DNA from: Micromussa lordhowensis
Taxonomy: Eukaryota; Cnidaria; Anthozoa; Scleractinia; Lobophylliidae
Direction: 5' to 3'
NCBI GenBank assembly: GCA_964020085.1
Contig: OZ026597.1
Location: forward strand, 17,145,109-17,209,108
DNA: 64,000 nucleotides
This document shows, piece after piece, positions 11,101 to 22,600 of the stretch (within the stretch, counting starts at the first letter, position 1; each line of letters opens with the position of its first letter). Position numbers and translations under genes: made by a program. Below the pieces are notes generated by a model that was not told the origin of the DNA, did no database searches, and worked only from the letters and a program-made list of their open reading frames with translations.

Positions 11101-14100
11101 CTGCTATACTGTTGTGAGCTTGTCATCAAAACACACTGCAGCCAGCTGCGGCTTGGTTCCGATTTCATTTCCTCTGGCTGCTTGGACAAACCAAGGAGTC
11201 CTTAAACCCGCGAGCGGTGAACCAGGAACGGCAAACAAATCGTCATCACGGAGCACATACAGTGCTTAGGTAAATCAAACTTTGATTTGTACGAGGCGCT
11301 AAATATTACTTGGTAATTTTCTTTTTTAGAATGTTTAAATCGACAACAATGAAACAAGATGTGATTTGTTTAGAGCGATTCTGAGGCGTTCACACTGAAT
11401 GTTGAACGTATTTTATTTCGCTCCGTTTTATTTCACTTCTTTTTACACCTTTAAAAAAAAAATTGTCTGAAAACGTCTTAGATGCATTAATACAGGAATC
11501 GCGAGTTTATTTTTCCAAAAAAAAGCAAACAAACGTCTCAACCAAGGATGATAACTAATTCATCATGTTTATCACCGTATGTTGTTTCTTTTTAGATCCC
11601 GTTAAGTGATTGCGACTTATTTTTCTCCTACAGTGTATTTTTGGTTTAAGCTTTAATTACTTTACTGGGAATTGATCTCAAGCAATCCGAACCAGATCTT
11701 TTATTCTCACAATGACAAGAAATATGAATGTTTTGGAAAGGGGTTTGATTTCATTTAGATCAGTAAATACTAACTTAGAGGAGGTCCGTCTTATATACGC
11801 CAAATTTTAGTGCAATTTATAATTTATTGTCCACTTAAATGACAGAGTACAGTACAAAATGACGTTCGAAACGACCACAGATATCCCACGATATTTTTAT
11901 GAATCCTCTCAGCTTTTCTGACGACACGAAACGTGAAATACAGTAAATCTAGTGTGGGAACGAAACACGTTGGGTATCAAAGAATCAAATAATCTCTATC
12001 GGCAAATGTCTTATTGTTCAGGTTCGCTCATAACTTTTTCCCGGCATTTTTGTCTTGACTTGCCCTGTAATCCCGCAAAATCGGGCAAGACTTGTTAAAA
12101 TATATTGATAGTTATGAATTATTTAACATTTAAGATTTGACACTTTTGCGGTTTATGTGGAGTACAGTGTTAAATTTGCATTCAAGCACCTCCTTCTACA
12201 CTATCTTGACAGAGAACTGTCGACCCGGCATCACTGAAATGGTCTGAAATGATGAACAGTCAAAATACACAATCTATATACTTTAAAATCGCAAAATCAC
12301 TGAGTTCTGTGGAGTCCGCTGTTAAAAGAAAGTATAGAAAACGTTAACCATGGGCCAATTTTGTCAATGAAATCTTGTAATCCGTCATTTAGTATGATGT
12401 TAATGTAGTACACAGCTCGCTTTGGACTCGACTCATGACTCATGAGTCGAGCAAGAAGGACTGGACGAGGAGGCATCAGTACCAGTGGTGAAACTTCTTA
12501 TATATAGTTAGTCACATAAAAGACTTGTCGGTAAAAAAATTCAACAATTTTTCATATAGCATATTGAAAATATTTCAGTTGCCAGTTATTAAACTTTTGG
12601 TGCCCTTTTGTCTGTTAAGAGGGGTCTTTGGGGTTTTCGGTTTTAAGGTTTTGGTGGCCTTTCTAATAGATCGAATTTCCGTTTTTTTGCCCTAAAAATA
12701 TCCATGGTCTGTTGCTGTTTTCGGGTTTTTCCCTTCTCTAACATTTGGTTTTTAGTTGTTGGTAAAGGAATTAAAGTAGTTTGCCTACTCCCTAGGCAAT
12801 GACTTAAGAAAAAAGAAAATAAAAAGTCTTTTGTAGCCTGTGTACAGCCGCCCCTCCCCTCAAAAAAATCGGGGAGAGAGACGTCTGTGTAGCGGCGTCG
12901 CCAATCATACGTGTTCCGGAATTGTTTTGCATAAATTACAATTAGAATTAAATTAAAATTAATAAATTACATAAATTACAATTACAATTAGAGTCAAACT
13001 CTGGAGTTGACAGGCCAACACGACTCCTACTGTTCATGGCATTTGTGCATTTGCCGTTCTCTTTTGATTTCGATTTCTCGACATTTCTTTGTTTCACATG
13101 TGTTTCTGAAGGGCACTTTATGCCGTGTTTTTAGGAGGAATTTTACTTAGAGTAACACTGTTTGAGGGGAAGGGGTGGCTGTACATGGGCTAGTCTTCTG
13201 CTGCTGAATCAAGCTTGTCAATTGGCAGTTTTAGTCTTTATGTTCGGTTGCTATTCGGTTTTGAGCGACTTTTATGGCGGTTTTTCGATCAAATAAATTT
13301 TAGGTAGTAAACCCTCATGCGACCACTCAGTGAAAAAAGGAGAAGACGATCAATTTCCCAGTTGTCAAGTTTTGGTCTTAACAACTACATGCACTTGGTT
13401 ACGCATTTAGCAATGATATTGATCTAAAAAATGATTAAGTCGTTTCAGGTCTCACTTGAAATGACGGCTGTTTGTTTGTAATGATCAAGGGATTTGTCAT
13501 CGAGGCAAAATTGTGGGCAATTTGTCAGTTGTCGATTAATTCCAACCGGACTTCATGCTGGTATTTTACTACCTTTTGCATTATGTGACTAGCTGTTATT
13601 GTAGCAAACGACAACAGTAAATTTGCAGTGTTCGTGAGGGGACGTGAGTTTGTCATTCAACTGTAATGCAAATGAGAAACAATATCGAAGTGCAAAGAAT
13701 ATACTGAAAACTAATAAGTAATGAAATAATTGCACTTACAGTCTGTGGAGTAAAAAGCGATTTATAATTCACCAATAGCAAAAAAACTTAGCCATAACAA
13801 CTTAAAAGTTGAACCGCTAAATATCACTACATGTTATAACTGAAATATCAATGTACGTATCTTTCCCTATAAGATTACGCAAATGGCATGGAAACCGAGG
13901 TAGATAGCAAAAACGAATTCTAAAAAAATATAGATATGTGGCGGCGACAGACAGAGTTTCACCTCTTCATTCAACCACGCAATGCAAAGTGCGCATACTC
14001 GAGTTGCCGCAACACTACAAAGTGTGAATGCACAAGCTACTTCATGCGTGCACGATTTATTACTATATTTAAAGTTTGCTAAAGAATAAACAAAAAGGAA

Positions 14101-15150
14101 AGTTCTGAAGAAGTGTCCGATCCTTGACAACCAACACTTTATTTGTTTGCATCAATCCAAAATGGTGGAAGAAAACACGTATTTCTCCTGCAGAGTTTGC
14201 AAGCCGTTGCCATTGTTGAGTCCCCTGGCAGTCGTCTCCCGCAGTTTTGCTTTTAGCTATAAATGTCCGCCTAATGGAAAACATCTATGAAAATGGCAGT
14301 TATTGAAAACGACGCCCGGCTAGATTACCTTGTTAAAATTAAAGGTGTCAATTGTCGGCTCTTTTTGCCTTTTAGTTTTCTGAGAGAAAACGCAACAGCA
14401 TAGCACTTTATTAACGGCATTGTTTGTTAAGAAAAGGAGTCTAAATTTTTAATAGTCGGTTTGCCTTCATGTTTTTCAATTTTGACTGAACTCTCATTAA
14501 GTTGCGCTTTTATTGAATGTGAAACAAGGGAGATACAAACTTTCATGGCGTATTTTTGAGCATTGACTAAGCCTCTTGTGTACATATTGTTTGTTTGATA
14601 GATGCTTCCTTTTCCACAAGCAAGTACCAGGACTAATTGACATTACTTCCTTTCTTTCTATGATCTTTTTTCTCATTAATTCTTTTTCTCGACTTCAAAC
14701 TTAGACTTTGCGTCTTCTGTGAATTAACGAGACTACGATTAAGCAATTTTCCTCAGTATATAATTACTATCGCCTAACTGACGCTATAAAAGAAAAATAG
14801 AAAAAATAATATTCAGTCTTCGGTTGATATGCATGGAAATCACAGCGCAGTGGAACCATAGTTAGGTAGGAGTTGAAATGCAATAATGGCCACACAACTA
14901 CAAGCAAAGCAAACTCCTTGAACATGTTTCATGAACATATTCATGTGTTTTGAGTCACCTCGACAACGAAATATTTGAATCTTGAAAAGCTGATCCCACA
15001 AGCTCCAGCTGGTGCAAGTGATTCGAGCGAAGAACAAATGGGCATTCAAATAACATTTACAAAACTGTTTCAACCCGCAGAGTTAAGACATTATGATATT
15101 CAGATAAGGCAAGGTATTAGCTCTTTTCCCGTGTACGGTCATGTTGTAAA
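8114..15150. other. 7-kb stretch with no recognisable gene
   Basis: I found no exon chain, RNA gene or clear transposon here. There is an AT-rich, AATTACAATTA-like tract at about 12930-12990 and T/G-rich low complexity around 12600-12740. Minus-strand open frames at 8777-9229 (150 codons), 10255-10512 and 13867-14130 have no motif that I recognise. In AT-rich DNA of this length they may be chance. The stretch could hold regulatory DNA or introns of the flanking receptor gene, but the sequence alone does not show it. Confidence 0.5.
8777..9229 (-). other. Unexplained 150-codon open frame
   Basis: This is the longest open frame in an otherwise empty region. The translation is Leu/Ile/Phe/Lys-rich with no signal peptide, repeat or catalytic motif that I can name. 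No flanking splice-site exons extend it, and the upstream context of the ATG is unremarkable. It may be chance or a decayed repeat ORF. Confidence 0.15.
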
Positions 15151-15184
15151 TCTGTATTCATACCTGACAACCCTGTTTCATCTC

Positions 15185-15481
15185 AGGAAACGTCCACACT
15201 ACCCCGGAGGAATTTGCAAAGGCAGCTTTATTTCTACGGTACCGTCCACACTAATCCGTCACGAAAACGCAGCTTTTGGCAAAAACGCTCTCAGTCAAAC
15301 CGGAGGAATATGAATAAGCCGGCTTTTCGTTTTCGTGTGGACGGAAACCATTTGGCAAACGGAGCTTTTCGAAAACGATGTAGTCACGGTAATCATGTGC
15401 GGATTTCCCTGACCGAGTTTTCCTCACTGACACAAATCCAAAATGATTGTGATTGATTCCTTCGGCGTGGTGTGGACTTGA
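15185..15481. mobile_element. Fold-back repeat with GTCCACACTA ends
   Basis: GTCCACACTACCCC on the left and GGTGTGGACTT on the right form the outer ends. Inner blocks GTCCACACTAATCCGTC and TTTTCGTGTGGACGG also pair. It belongs to the same broad class as the GTCCACACGTATCC element at 46720. It lies about 250 bases upstream of the receptor start codon and may be part of its 5' flank. Confidence 0.7.
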
Positions 15482-15729
15482 TGCGTTTTCAGAGGGAAAC
15501 CTCCGTTTACAGATTCTTCCAGAAGCCTTAATAAAAGACCTCTCAGTGGGTGGTGTAATCATGATTTTGTGCAATGTTTAACCCGGACCTAACACCTGAG
15601 TGTCATCGAAGATTCATTGTATTCAATTAAAACCCCTTGTGTGTTACTAAAAGTTTTATTTTATACTTTTTTTTTTGCACTTGGACGAAGGTTTGTAAAG
15701 TGGAATTCAAGACAAAAGATACCACTAGC

Positions 15730-16788
15730 ATGGAGTTGCAGCGAAACTGTACACCGGCTGACGCTACAAACGCATCCTCTGGAGATAACAGAAATGCATC
15801 AGACTACCCCTACATGGTTGTGATTTTCTTTTTAGTTCTAATGGCAGTTTTTATTGTCATTATTAACTGCTTCGTTGTATTCCTGGTTTGGAAGAAGAAA
15901 GAACTTCGTTCGCCAGCCAATATTTGCCTGACGAGTCTCGCCTGCTTAGATTTTCTGTCAGGATCTTGCGCGATCCCATTGGTCATTGCGTGCACGGTGC
16001 TGGAGGCAGATTATAAGCATGTTGGGCCGTGGTGCCTCAGTATGGATCTTATCAGCAGAATGCTGTCCATCTCAGCTATTCTACACTTATTGGTCATTGC
16101 TGTGGAAAGATACGTCGTCATCGTTCGCCACGTGAGGCCAAACGATTTTTTCAGCTTGAAGAAATACGTTGTCATTGTGTCAGCAGTTTGGCTTATTCCG
16201 TCATGCGCTTCACTACTTCAGCTCTCGTGGGTCGAAGTCAAAGATGGCGTACCTCAGTTGCTTTTCGTCTCACAAACAGAGATTATTTACGACATTGTAT
16301 GCATCTTCGGATTCGTTTGTGTTCCGCTGTTAGTCATCATAGTCGCTTACGCCAAAGTTTTCTGTGTTTTGCGAAGGCATACCAAAGAAATAGAAAAGCA
16401 AACAGTGCTTTTTGTGTCATATACCGTACAACAAAGACACAAACTCAAGGAGAAACGAGCAACTCTTATCTATGCATCAATGATAGTTTTTTACATCATA
16501 GGATGGTTTCCTTACTTTCTTATATCTTTGTCAATTGACTTGGGTGGAGGGCAAATGGTCGCTACAATTCCCCGCTGGCTCAGCACGACCTTTATGTTTT
16601 GCAGATTTTCAAGCTCGTTGGTAGACCCAATCTTGTATACATTTTTCAAACAAGATTTTAAAGAAGCGATTTGTTCGATCAGAAGAGGATTTAGGCCCGA
16701 ATATAGTGACACAGAGTCAAGGAGGTCTTCCAATGGTAACTCAATCCAGCTGAGATGTATGAGACACTCAGCTTCAACTCTCGTTTAA
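15730..16788 (+). CDS. Class A (rhodopsin-like) GPCR, intronless, 352 aa
   Basis: This is a seven-helix plasma-membrane receptor that would signal through G proteins; its ligand is unknown. I start at the ATG at 15730 rather than the in-frame ATG at 15637, because the earlier start would add a hydrophobic Phe/Cys-rich stretch before the acidic extracellular tail. The tail has three N-glycosylation sites (N6, N14, N22). Conserved landmarks are N46 in TM1, LACLDFL with D74 in TM2, C102 before TM3, ERY at 126-128, W154 in TM4, P199 in TM5, GWFP with P261 in TM6 and DPILY at 299-303, followed by helix 8 (FKQDF) and a Ser/Arg-rich tail. Extracellular loop 2 has no cysteine to pair with C102. A 21-kb-distant receptor on the opposite strand is a paralogue. 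The subfamily is uncertain: it resembles orphan cnidarian amine/adenosine-like receptors, but I would not name a ligand. Confidence 0.93.
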   Translation: MELQRNCTPADATNASSGDNRNASDYPYMVVIFFLVLMAVFIVIINCFVVFLVWKKKELRSPANICLTSLACLDFLSGSCAIPLVIACTVLEADYKHVGPWCLSMDLISRMLSISAILHLLVIAVERYVVIVRHVRPNDFFSLKKYVVIVSAVWLIPSCASLLQLSWVEVKDGVPQLLFVSQTEIIYDIVCIFGFVCVPLLVIIVAYAKVFCVLRRHTKEIEKQTVLFVSYTVQQRHKLKEKRATLIYASMIVFYIIGWFPYFLISLSIDLGGGQMVATIPRWLSTTFMFCRFSSSLVDPILYTFFKQDFKEAICSIRRGFRPEYSDTESRRSSNGNSIQLRCMRHSASTLV

Positions 16789-16851
16789 ACCTAGCGTTCA
16801 CAAGAAATTTCGGTGATAGAGGACCATAGAGGACTGTATTAAGGGGGTAAC

Positions 16852-16884
<33 letters not shown>

Positions 16885-16899
16885 GAGTATTACAAGACA

Positions 16900-17060
16900 A
16901 TTTGGTTTTATCAACTGAGTTGATAATGTGAATTGGCCACCGTAAAGAGATTCGAAAACTGACGTTTCGAGCGTTAGCCCTTCGTCGGAGGAACCTGCCA
17001 CGGAAGGTTTGGTAAATTGATCCTTGGACGAACCAAAGTTAATATAGGGGGAATGGTTAT
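16900..17060 (-). mobile_element. Dispersed retroelement end with hammerhead-like motif
   Basis: Read on the minus strand, a hairpin-forming block (16988-16961) is followed by CTCTTTACGGTGGCCAATT and ATCAACTCAGTTGATAAAACC. The same unit recurs on the plus strand at 54210-54305, so it is a dispersed repeat. The block reads CCGACGA, one A, GGGC-TAAC-GCTC, then GAAACGTC, an order like the hammerhead ribozyme core. Such motifs are known from Penelope-like retroelements, and I suspect that origin without an ORF to prove it. Confidence 0.6.
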
Positions 17061-17713
17061 GAAATCAGACAAAGTTCTTTTTTGTATTTTTGTTCACTTT
17101 TTCGTCCTACTGTGCACAAAACACAATAGTTGTTGAGTTCCAGCTGACTAAGGAACTAACCAATAGAAAGTTGAACCGTTTTGGTTACGTAACTCGTGCA
17201 CAGTGTATGAGTGCAAAACAAAAGATTGTGCACGGTCCTGGACCTTCCAGCACAAATCTTGGCATCTTTGTTTGCTCCTCTGATGTTTGCAGGGCTTCAT
17301 AATCATTCCACTCTATTAACTATGGACGAACGGTTCAAATATCTCTTTAAACTATGCGAGTGAAAGCTACTAGTCATTGTTTTCTGAAACTCTGAACGTT
17401 TATTTGTGACGTAGATTGTCACTTTTCATAAATAGACGTGACACTTTAAAACAGAGTTATAATGATACAAACAGGGAAATTTGAAAAATTTTACAATTTA
17501 AAATACTGAATTAAATAACATTTTAAAAATTCTTTGCAACACATATTAACCAATTTCAGTCCCGAGCTTAAAATACAAATTCTCATCAGCGAATACCTCA
17601 GCCTTATTTTTATGTTAGCTGAGGGAACATAGACGAAATCTCTAGCATCTGCAATAAAAACTGGAAAAAGGAACACAAAAAGACTCATGCTTTTTATTCA
17701 GATAGTATAATCT
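17061..17713. other. Spacer without a recognised feature
   Basis: Downstream flank of the receptor gene. Only short open frames without motifs are present, and I see no repeat structure. Confidence 0.5.
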
Positions 17714-17842
17714 GGCCCCAGTTGTTCAAAGGCTGGATAACGCTTTCAACCGGATAAGTCGCTATCCAGTGGATAAGTGTTAACAAAAAAAACCACGATT
17801 TATCTATCGGATAGTGTTATCCACCTTTGGAACAACCCGGGC
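17714..17842. mobile_element. Palindromic MITE (GGATAACGCTATCC type), copy 1
   Basis: The ends are GGCCCCAGTTGTTCAAAGG and CCTTTGGAACAACCCGGGC, with inner pairs such as GGATAAGTCGCTATCCAG and GATTTATCTATCGGATAG. It is a long imperfect palindrome of about 129 bp. A closer-to-perfect copy lies at 40701-40847. It has no coding capacity. Confidence 0.85.
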
Positions 17843-18157
17843 GTGACGTACTTCTTCGTCTTCATTTTGAGCCTGTAGCAACAATTAAAGAGACCAGCAG
17901 CCTACATGCAGAACTTTCTAAGTCGAAAAAGACCTTAATTTGCGTACACGCTATCTCACACTATCTGAATATTTCAAGGATTACTTAAATAGAAACTGGT
18001 AAAACTCGGACAAAGAAATATTTCTTACTGCTTTTGCAAACACGGTTTCCCAATTGAACCTTAAATATTTCAACGAAATTCATTTTAAAATTTATTTCTA
18101 TTTCCAAGGAATCACCTCAGCAACTGTTTGTAGCAAATTAAATTGGTAACGAAACTG

Positions 18158-18388
18158 TTAAGCCCGGACCAAACAAGAACGTCCGAGATCCACGTCGGAT
18201 AGTTTTCAGAAACTCTCAGTGAACATGGGTTACGGTTCATGGAGGGTTCGACAATTCTCAAGAAAAACTTGAACAAATTCAAATTTGATGGCCGGGGAGC
18301 ATTCAAGAATCGTCAGGGATGCATTGGAGTTTCAGGCCATATTTCCTCCGATCCTATCAACTCTCGTTTCCATTTGGCCCGGGCTTAA
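18158..18388. mobile_element. TIR element, TTAAGCCCGGACCAA ends
   Basis: The left end TTAAGCCCGGACCAA and the right end TTGGCCCGGGCTTAA are inverted repeats about 230 bp apart, with TTAA at both outer edges. The interior is non-coding. It is probably a non-autonomous DNA transposon. Confidence 0.65.
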
Positions 18389-18785
18389 ATACAACTACCT
18401 CCTAAAGCTTTGTTTGAAGGCAATACTAGCCTACGTTTTTCACGTTGTCACGATCGTAATTTAAGACGCCACTGACCGATGAGAGGTCTGGGATCCCCGG
18501 TGTCTTCGGGAACACGCGGCTCGCCCCAGATCCTCGCCACGGCCTACTGTGAACGGGAACGGAACGGAATGGGTTTAGGAAAAATAAAAAACTGTCTTTC
18601 AATAATTGTCGGTTTTGTTACAGAAAGAGATCTTGAACATCTCTGGTGTCTTCCGGAACACGCGATTGGTCACAGATTCCGCTCGTCTTGCTTGAGACGC
18701 GCTCAGTCAACAAGGGAACTGGAACACAGGGTGTCTCTAGTGACACGTGATTTTTGTGATTCTCTCCATGGCTCGTCTAACCTGA

Positions 18786-21700
18786 CTAATATGATTTCTT
18801 TCTCTCTGGTCTGCGGCTTCGTAACAGAAACGTAGGACTTGCAAATGACTGACTGCGATCTCCATCAAGGAACAGCAAGCTGACTACCAAGCGAAACCTG
18901 TTTCGTCTGTCAGCGTCCACGGTAGAAAGCTTGTAAACTGGCGTGCCTGTAGCAGACATGTAAACTGAATCGAGATCCACAGACAGGTATTGCTGAGAAC
19001 AACCAAAAGACATTCAAGTTAATGTTAAAGTTAAAGTTTTTACACTTTGTCAGTTTTGAAGTTCAAATTAAAAATATTTATTAGCCTACGATTCTTCATT
19101 TTTAGAAATCAGTCGAATGGTCGATCCAATGTTTATAATGGCGCGAAAAGTTCGTCCCATCAAGCACCACTCCATAATTCTTACCTTGTTATCAACTTGA
19201 GGCCCCATTTTAACCTTTAGCGGCACTCTACCCGTGACGTCACCACTTAGAGCAGCTGCCATTGGTGCTCGTTCTACAAGAACGTCAACTTGTGAGATTG
19301 GTGCGTCTGCCGTTACCACCATTCGAACCTTTCCCTCGGTTAGCCTCTGCCGTGACTGACGATTTACACGACTCTGTACTTTTTCATACTCCTATGAACA
19401 GAAATTCAAGGCAGGGTTTATACAACGGTTTTCCAATGGGTCTATAAACACAATGTTTTGCTAACTAAGGACCTCTGTCACCTTAACGCTCTGTTGTTAA
19501 ATAGTGCGCTTAGATTGAGATGTCCAAGAGGGGGACGGGGATGCAAAGTGAAGATAGGTCCTTTATCCACTATCGGGCGGAGGTTGGGGGCGGGAGGGAC
19601 CCTTCGGGTCTGGAAGTCGCCTTGCCATGAATGAATGGCCGGATTTAAGATAAAAATGATTCTATCATTACCCCAGTGTGCAGTCACTCTTCATTGGTTT
19701 ACTGATCCGTGGCCTGGTTACGTCAATTTTAGATAGGTTTACCACAGACTGGGGCGGATATAGGATTTTAGAGAAGGGGGCCGGTCATTTTGTAAATTTA
19801 GGGGCTTCGACCGAACCGCCCGAAACCCCCCCCCCCCCCACCCACCACCACCACCACCACCACCACCACCCTAGACCTGCCCCACACAGATACCGGAGGG
19901 AGCTTACGGCCCTTTGAATGTTATCTCGCTGATACGCACCTTTTTTAAGCCCAGAAAATGGACTTTAACTTTTGGCTGTGTGATGACGCATGGTATGTGA
20001 CATTTCTCTTTGCTGGGAAACGACAACTCTCCTGAGTCGTGCTTGATGTAAAGGGGTCTGTCCAGCACTTCGTCCCGATCCACTTCAAGTTTTGGCTTCT
20101 TTAATGGAAAGCTTAGAAGATCCTTTGGATAATCACTGTCCCATTCAGGTTCTGAGGCAAGAGTGAAATTAAAAAAGCTATTTAATTATTGACTGTGAGT
20201 AGATCCTCTGTTTTTGAGCTCTTTCGGTTTGCGGAGATCGCACCGCTGATGAGGTAGACAGCTTTCTTATGTCTTTTACCGGCCTAGCCATGCTGACAAC
20301 TAGGCGAACCCACGCTTGGGGTTGTGGATAATAACAGGAGCCATAATCGGGGTCAGAGACCGTAACAAAGAAGCATCTCGATGGACATGCTATTTTTGGA
20401 AAAAATTGCGCATCGCGTGTGGCCCACGCCATACTTCCGCGAGGACACCACGCAGCGAGAAACGACAGCGATAGCGTCCGAAATCACTGCCGTTGGTGAA
20501 AACATTCCTGATATCGGTATTGTGGGCTAGACTGGTATTCAAAAGGCGTATTAATTTTCAGACTGATCAATAAAATGAGCGCACGTGCTCAATAGGGATA
20601 GCAGAGTAACGGAAGAAAATTTTCGAAACTATTTATTTGTAGAAAGACTTCTCTGGTTGACCTCTTGCTTAAACGACGTGCTCGGGTAGGTTACATCCGC
20701 CAACAGTGCGAGGGAGGACATGAAGGAATCCTCAAGAACATTCCTCAGTGTAGTCTCAAGCCTTTTGATAAAGTTAAAAAATATTTGGAAGTACTCGAAA
20801 ATTTTCCCTTCTGGTGGTCTAAAGCTGTTTTCGGAAGTTTTCGATAATCACATCTGATTGGCGGATCTATTAGAAGTCTTTGAGTATCCACGGTCTAATT
20901 TATTGTAAACAGTTTACTTTCAAAATCAGTACAGTAATCGAAACGGTCTTTCTGGAAATATACTAGTAGCTATCAGTGTTGTGGTCATCCCTGCAATTAT
21001 TAAATCAATTTTTCAACCAGGCTGGACCAATCACGCCCTGCCGGATTACTCTTGTATAGAGAGTAGACAGTTCGCCATTGTAGGTGTGTTTGTAAGCGTA
21101 GTTCCGTGAAATATTCTTGTCCGAAACCTTGTTACCACTTATTTTCCTTTAACGGCTGCTTTTGATCGACTGGTCTTTTCACTCAGCTATGTCTGCTCAG
21201 GAAGTGGGTTGACAACGCGACAGAGGTATATCGCCTGATAACTATTCACCTCTTTGGTCACTAGAAAATTTTCAGTTTCCTCAGAAATCCATACAGACAT
21301 TAATCCAGCCAGAAATGGCGCATAAACGGCGACCCGGAATCGAGAAGCAGAACTATTCAAAATGGCCTTTAAAATATATTTATGGAAAGGGAAATATACT
21401 GTCAGTGGAGTCATTCAAACTGGCTGACAAATAGTACGTTGCTATTGGCAACGGTGGGACGCGCGATATGAAAAATTAAATTATCAATTCAATTACAAGA
21501 CTTATTGATAAAATCTTACTGTGCCAAAATCAACAAAGAGGATTCCAGAGAATCTAGGCAGAATGACCTAAACTTGAATTTGCCGCCTTGGAACGCGTCT
21601 CACGTAATTGTGATAGTTTTTTTTATCTCTTTAAATCTTACTCAGTTTTGACCATTAGCCTTTCGGCTTGATCTGTGCCGTCCCCTATCGTTCATATCAT

Positions 21701-21920
21701 ATTCTTACGCTTTTTAAAATTCGATTTCGATGCCAGATAATGTGTCACAGAAGTGCTCAACAGCGTGACCTGCTGCTGTCCAGAAAGCGGTCGTCGGCAA
21801 TTTAAACACGAAAAAAACAACAGATACATTTAGAATTTTAAACGTATGTGTTCTCTTACCTCGTTGTAAAATTTCTTCCAGAAGGCTCAACCAGGAATCA
21901 CAACGAAATTCTTCGTCCAT
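18786..21920 (-). CDS. Unrecognised 228-aa protein, four exons, probably nuclear
   Basis: Exons on the minus strand are 21920-21860, 20151-19940, 19391-19185 and 18992-18786 (stop TAG). All introns are GT/AG (donors GTAAGA, GTGCGT, GTAAGA). The phases (1, 0, 0) join without a stop, so this is very probably a real gene. The ATG at 21918-21920 has A at -3 and G at +4; an in-frame ATG at 21953 would add 11 residues. The N-terminus is acidic with bulky hydrophobics (DSWLSLLEEIL, 8-18), like an activation domain. KKPKLEVD at 38-45 resembles a nuclear localisation signal. There follow cysteines C71 and C75, a basic stretch EYEKVQSRVNRQSRQR (92-107), a strand-rich middle, and a C-terminal RFRLVVSLLFLDG (192-204) with RSRRPERKK (218-226). 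I do not recognise the family. A beta-sandwich DNA-binding protein of the p53/Runt/Rel kind is only a guess. Confidence 0.72.
19806..19871 (+). repeat. Poly-C and (CCA)n microsatellite in intron
   Basis: A C tract runs into CCACCACCACCACC repeats inside the second intron of the minus-strand four-exon gene. This is simple sequence. Confidence 0.9.
20152..21859 (-). other. First intron of the unknown 228-aa gene
   Basis: About 1.7 kb of intron with no recognised repeat or second gene. Short open frames at 20178-20432 and 21187-21414 have no motifs. Confidence 0.5.
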
Positions 21921-22600
21921 TTTAACTTTAACTCGAGATCTTTTAAATTGCACTCAGAGGTTCAGGCCAAGGCTTTGTCGGCTTGGTGTTTTGTACAACC
22001 CGTCGATGCGATGTCTACTGTTCGCGCGAACTGCCGAGATTTTATGATGGAGCAGCGTCTAGTGAAAATGCTATATACCTGGAGTTGTTTCCGTGTTTTT
22101 AATTTTCTGATCTTTATTTTCTCTCAATTCAGAAGCACGTGCGGAAACGCGGAAGTGCTAGATAACCAATCACAATTAGCCAAATAAAACTGAAAGTTAA
22201 GGGAAGCAAAAATGAGTCACGTCCACTGTTTTGCTGAACAACAAATGGGCTATTGAATAAAACTCTTAACAACTGCTGAAAGGAAGACAATCTTTTAACG
22301 AACACATGTTCATACGAAATAATGTTCTGATCTAGAGATCTCGCCAGAGCGCTTGCACAAATTTCACTCTTCGAGTACATTTAATTTCCAAGAAAAATCC
22401 ATTACTCATATCTAAATTTAACTAGCTTGTTATGTTTTTTTCTAAGCCAGTTATGTATATCAATGGAAAACGTGACTGGTCTTTGGCACACGCACTCACT
22501 GAACTTGATATTGCGATGTCTGGATCTTTGTTTTGAATGATTCGCTTCATTTCTCTCCTTTCAGAAAATGGTTTTCTCTCTCTAGCAAATCCTGAGCTAG
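21921..22600. other. Upstream flank of the 228-aa gene
   Basis: This is the likely promoter side of the minus-strand gene. I see no TATA box or repeat that I would defend. Short open frames on both strands, for example 22129-22380, have no supporting motif. Confidence 0.35.
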
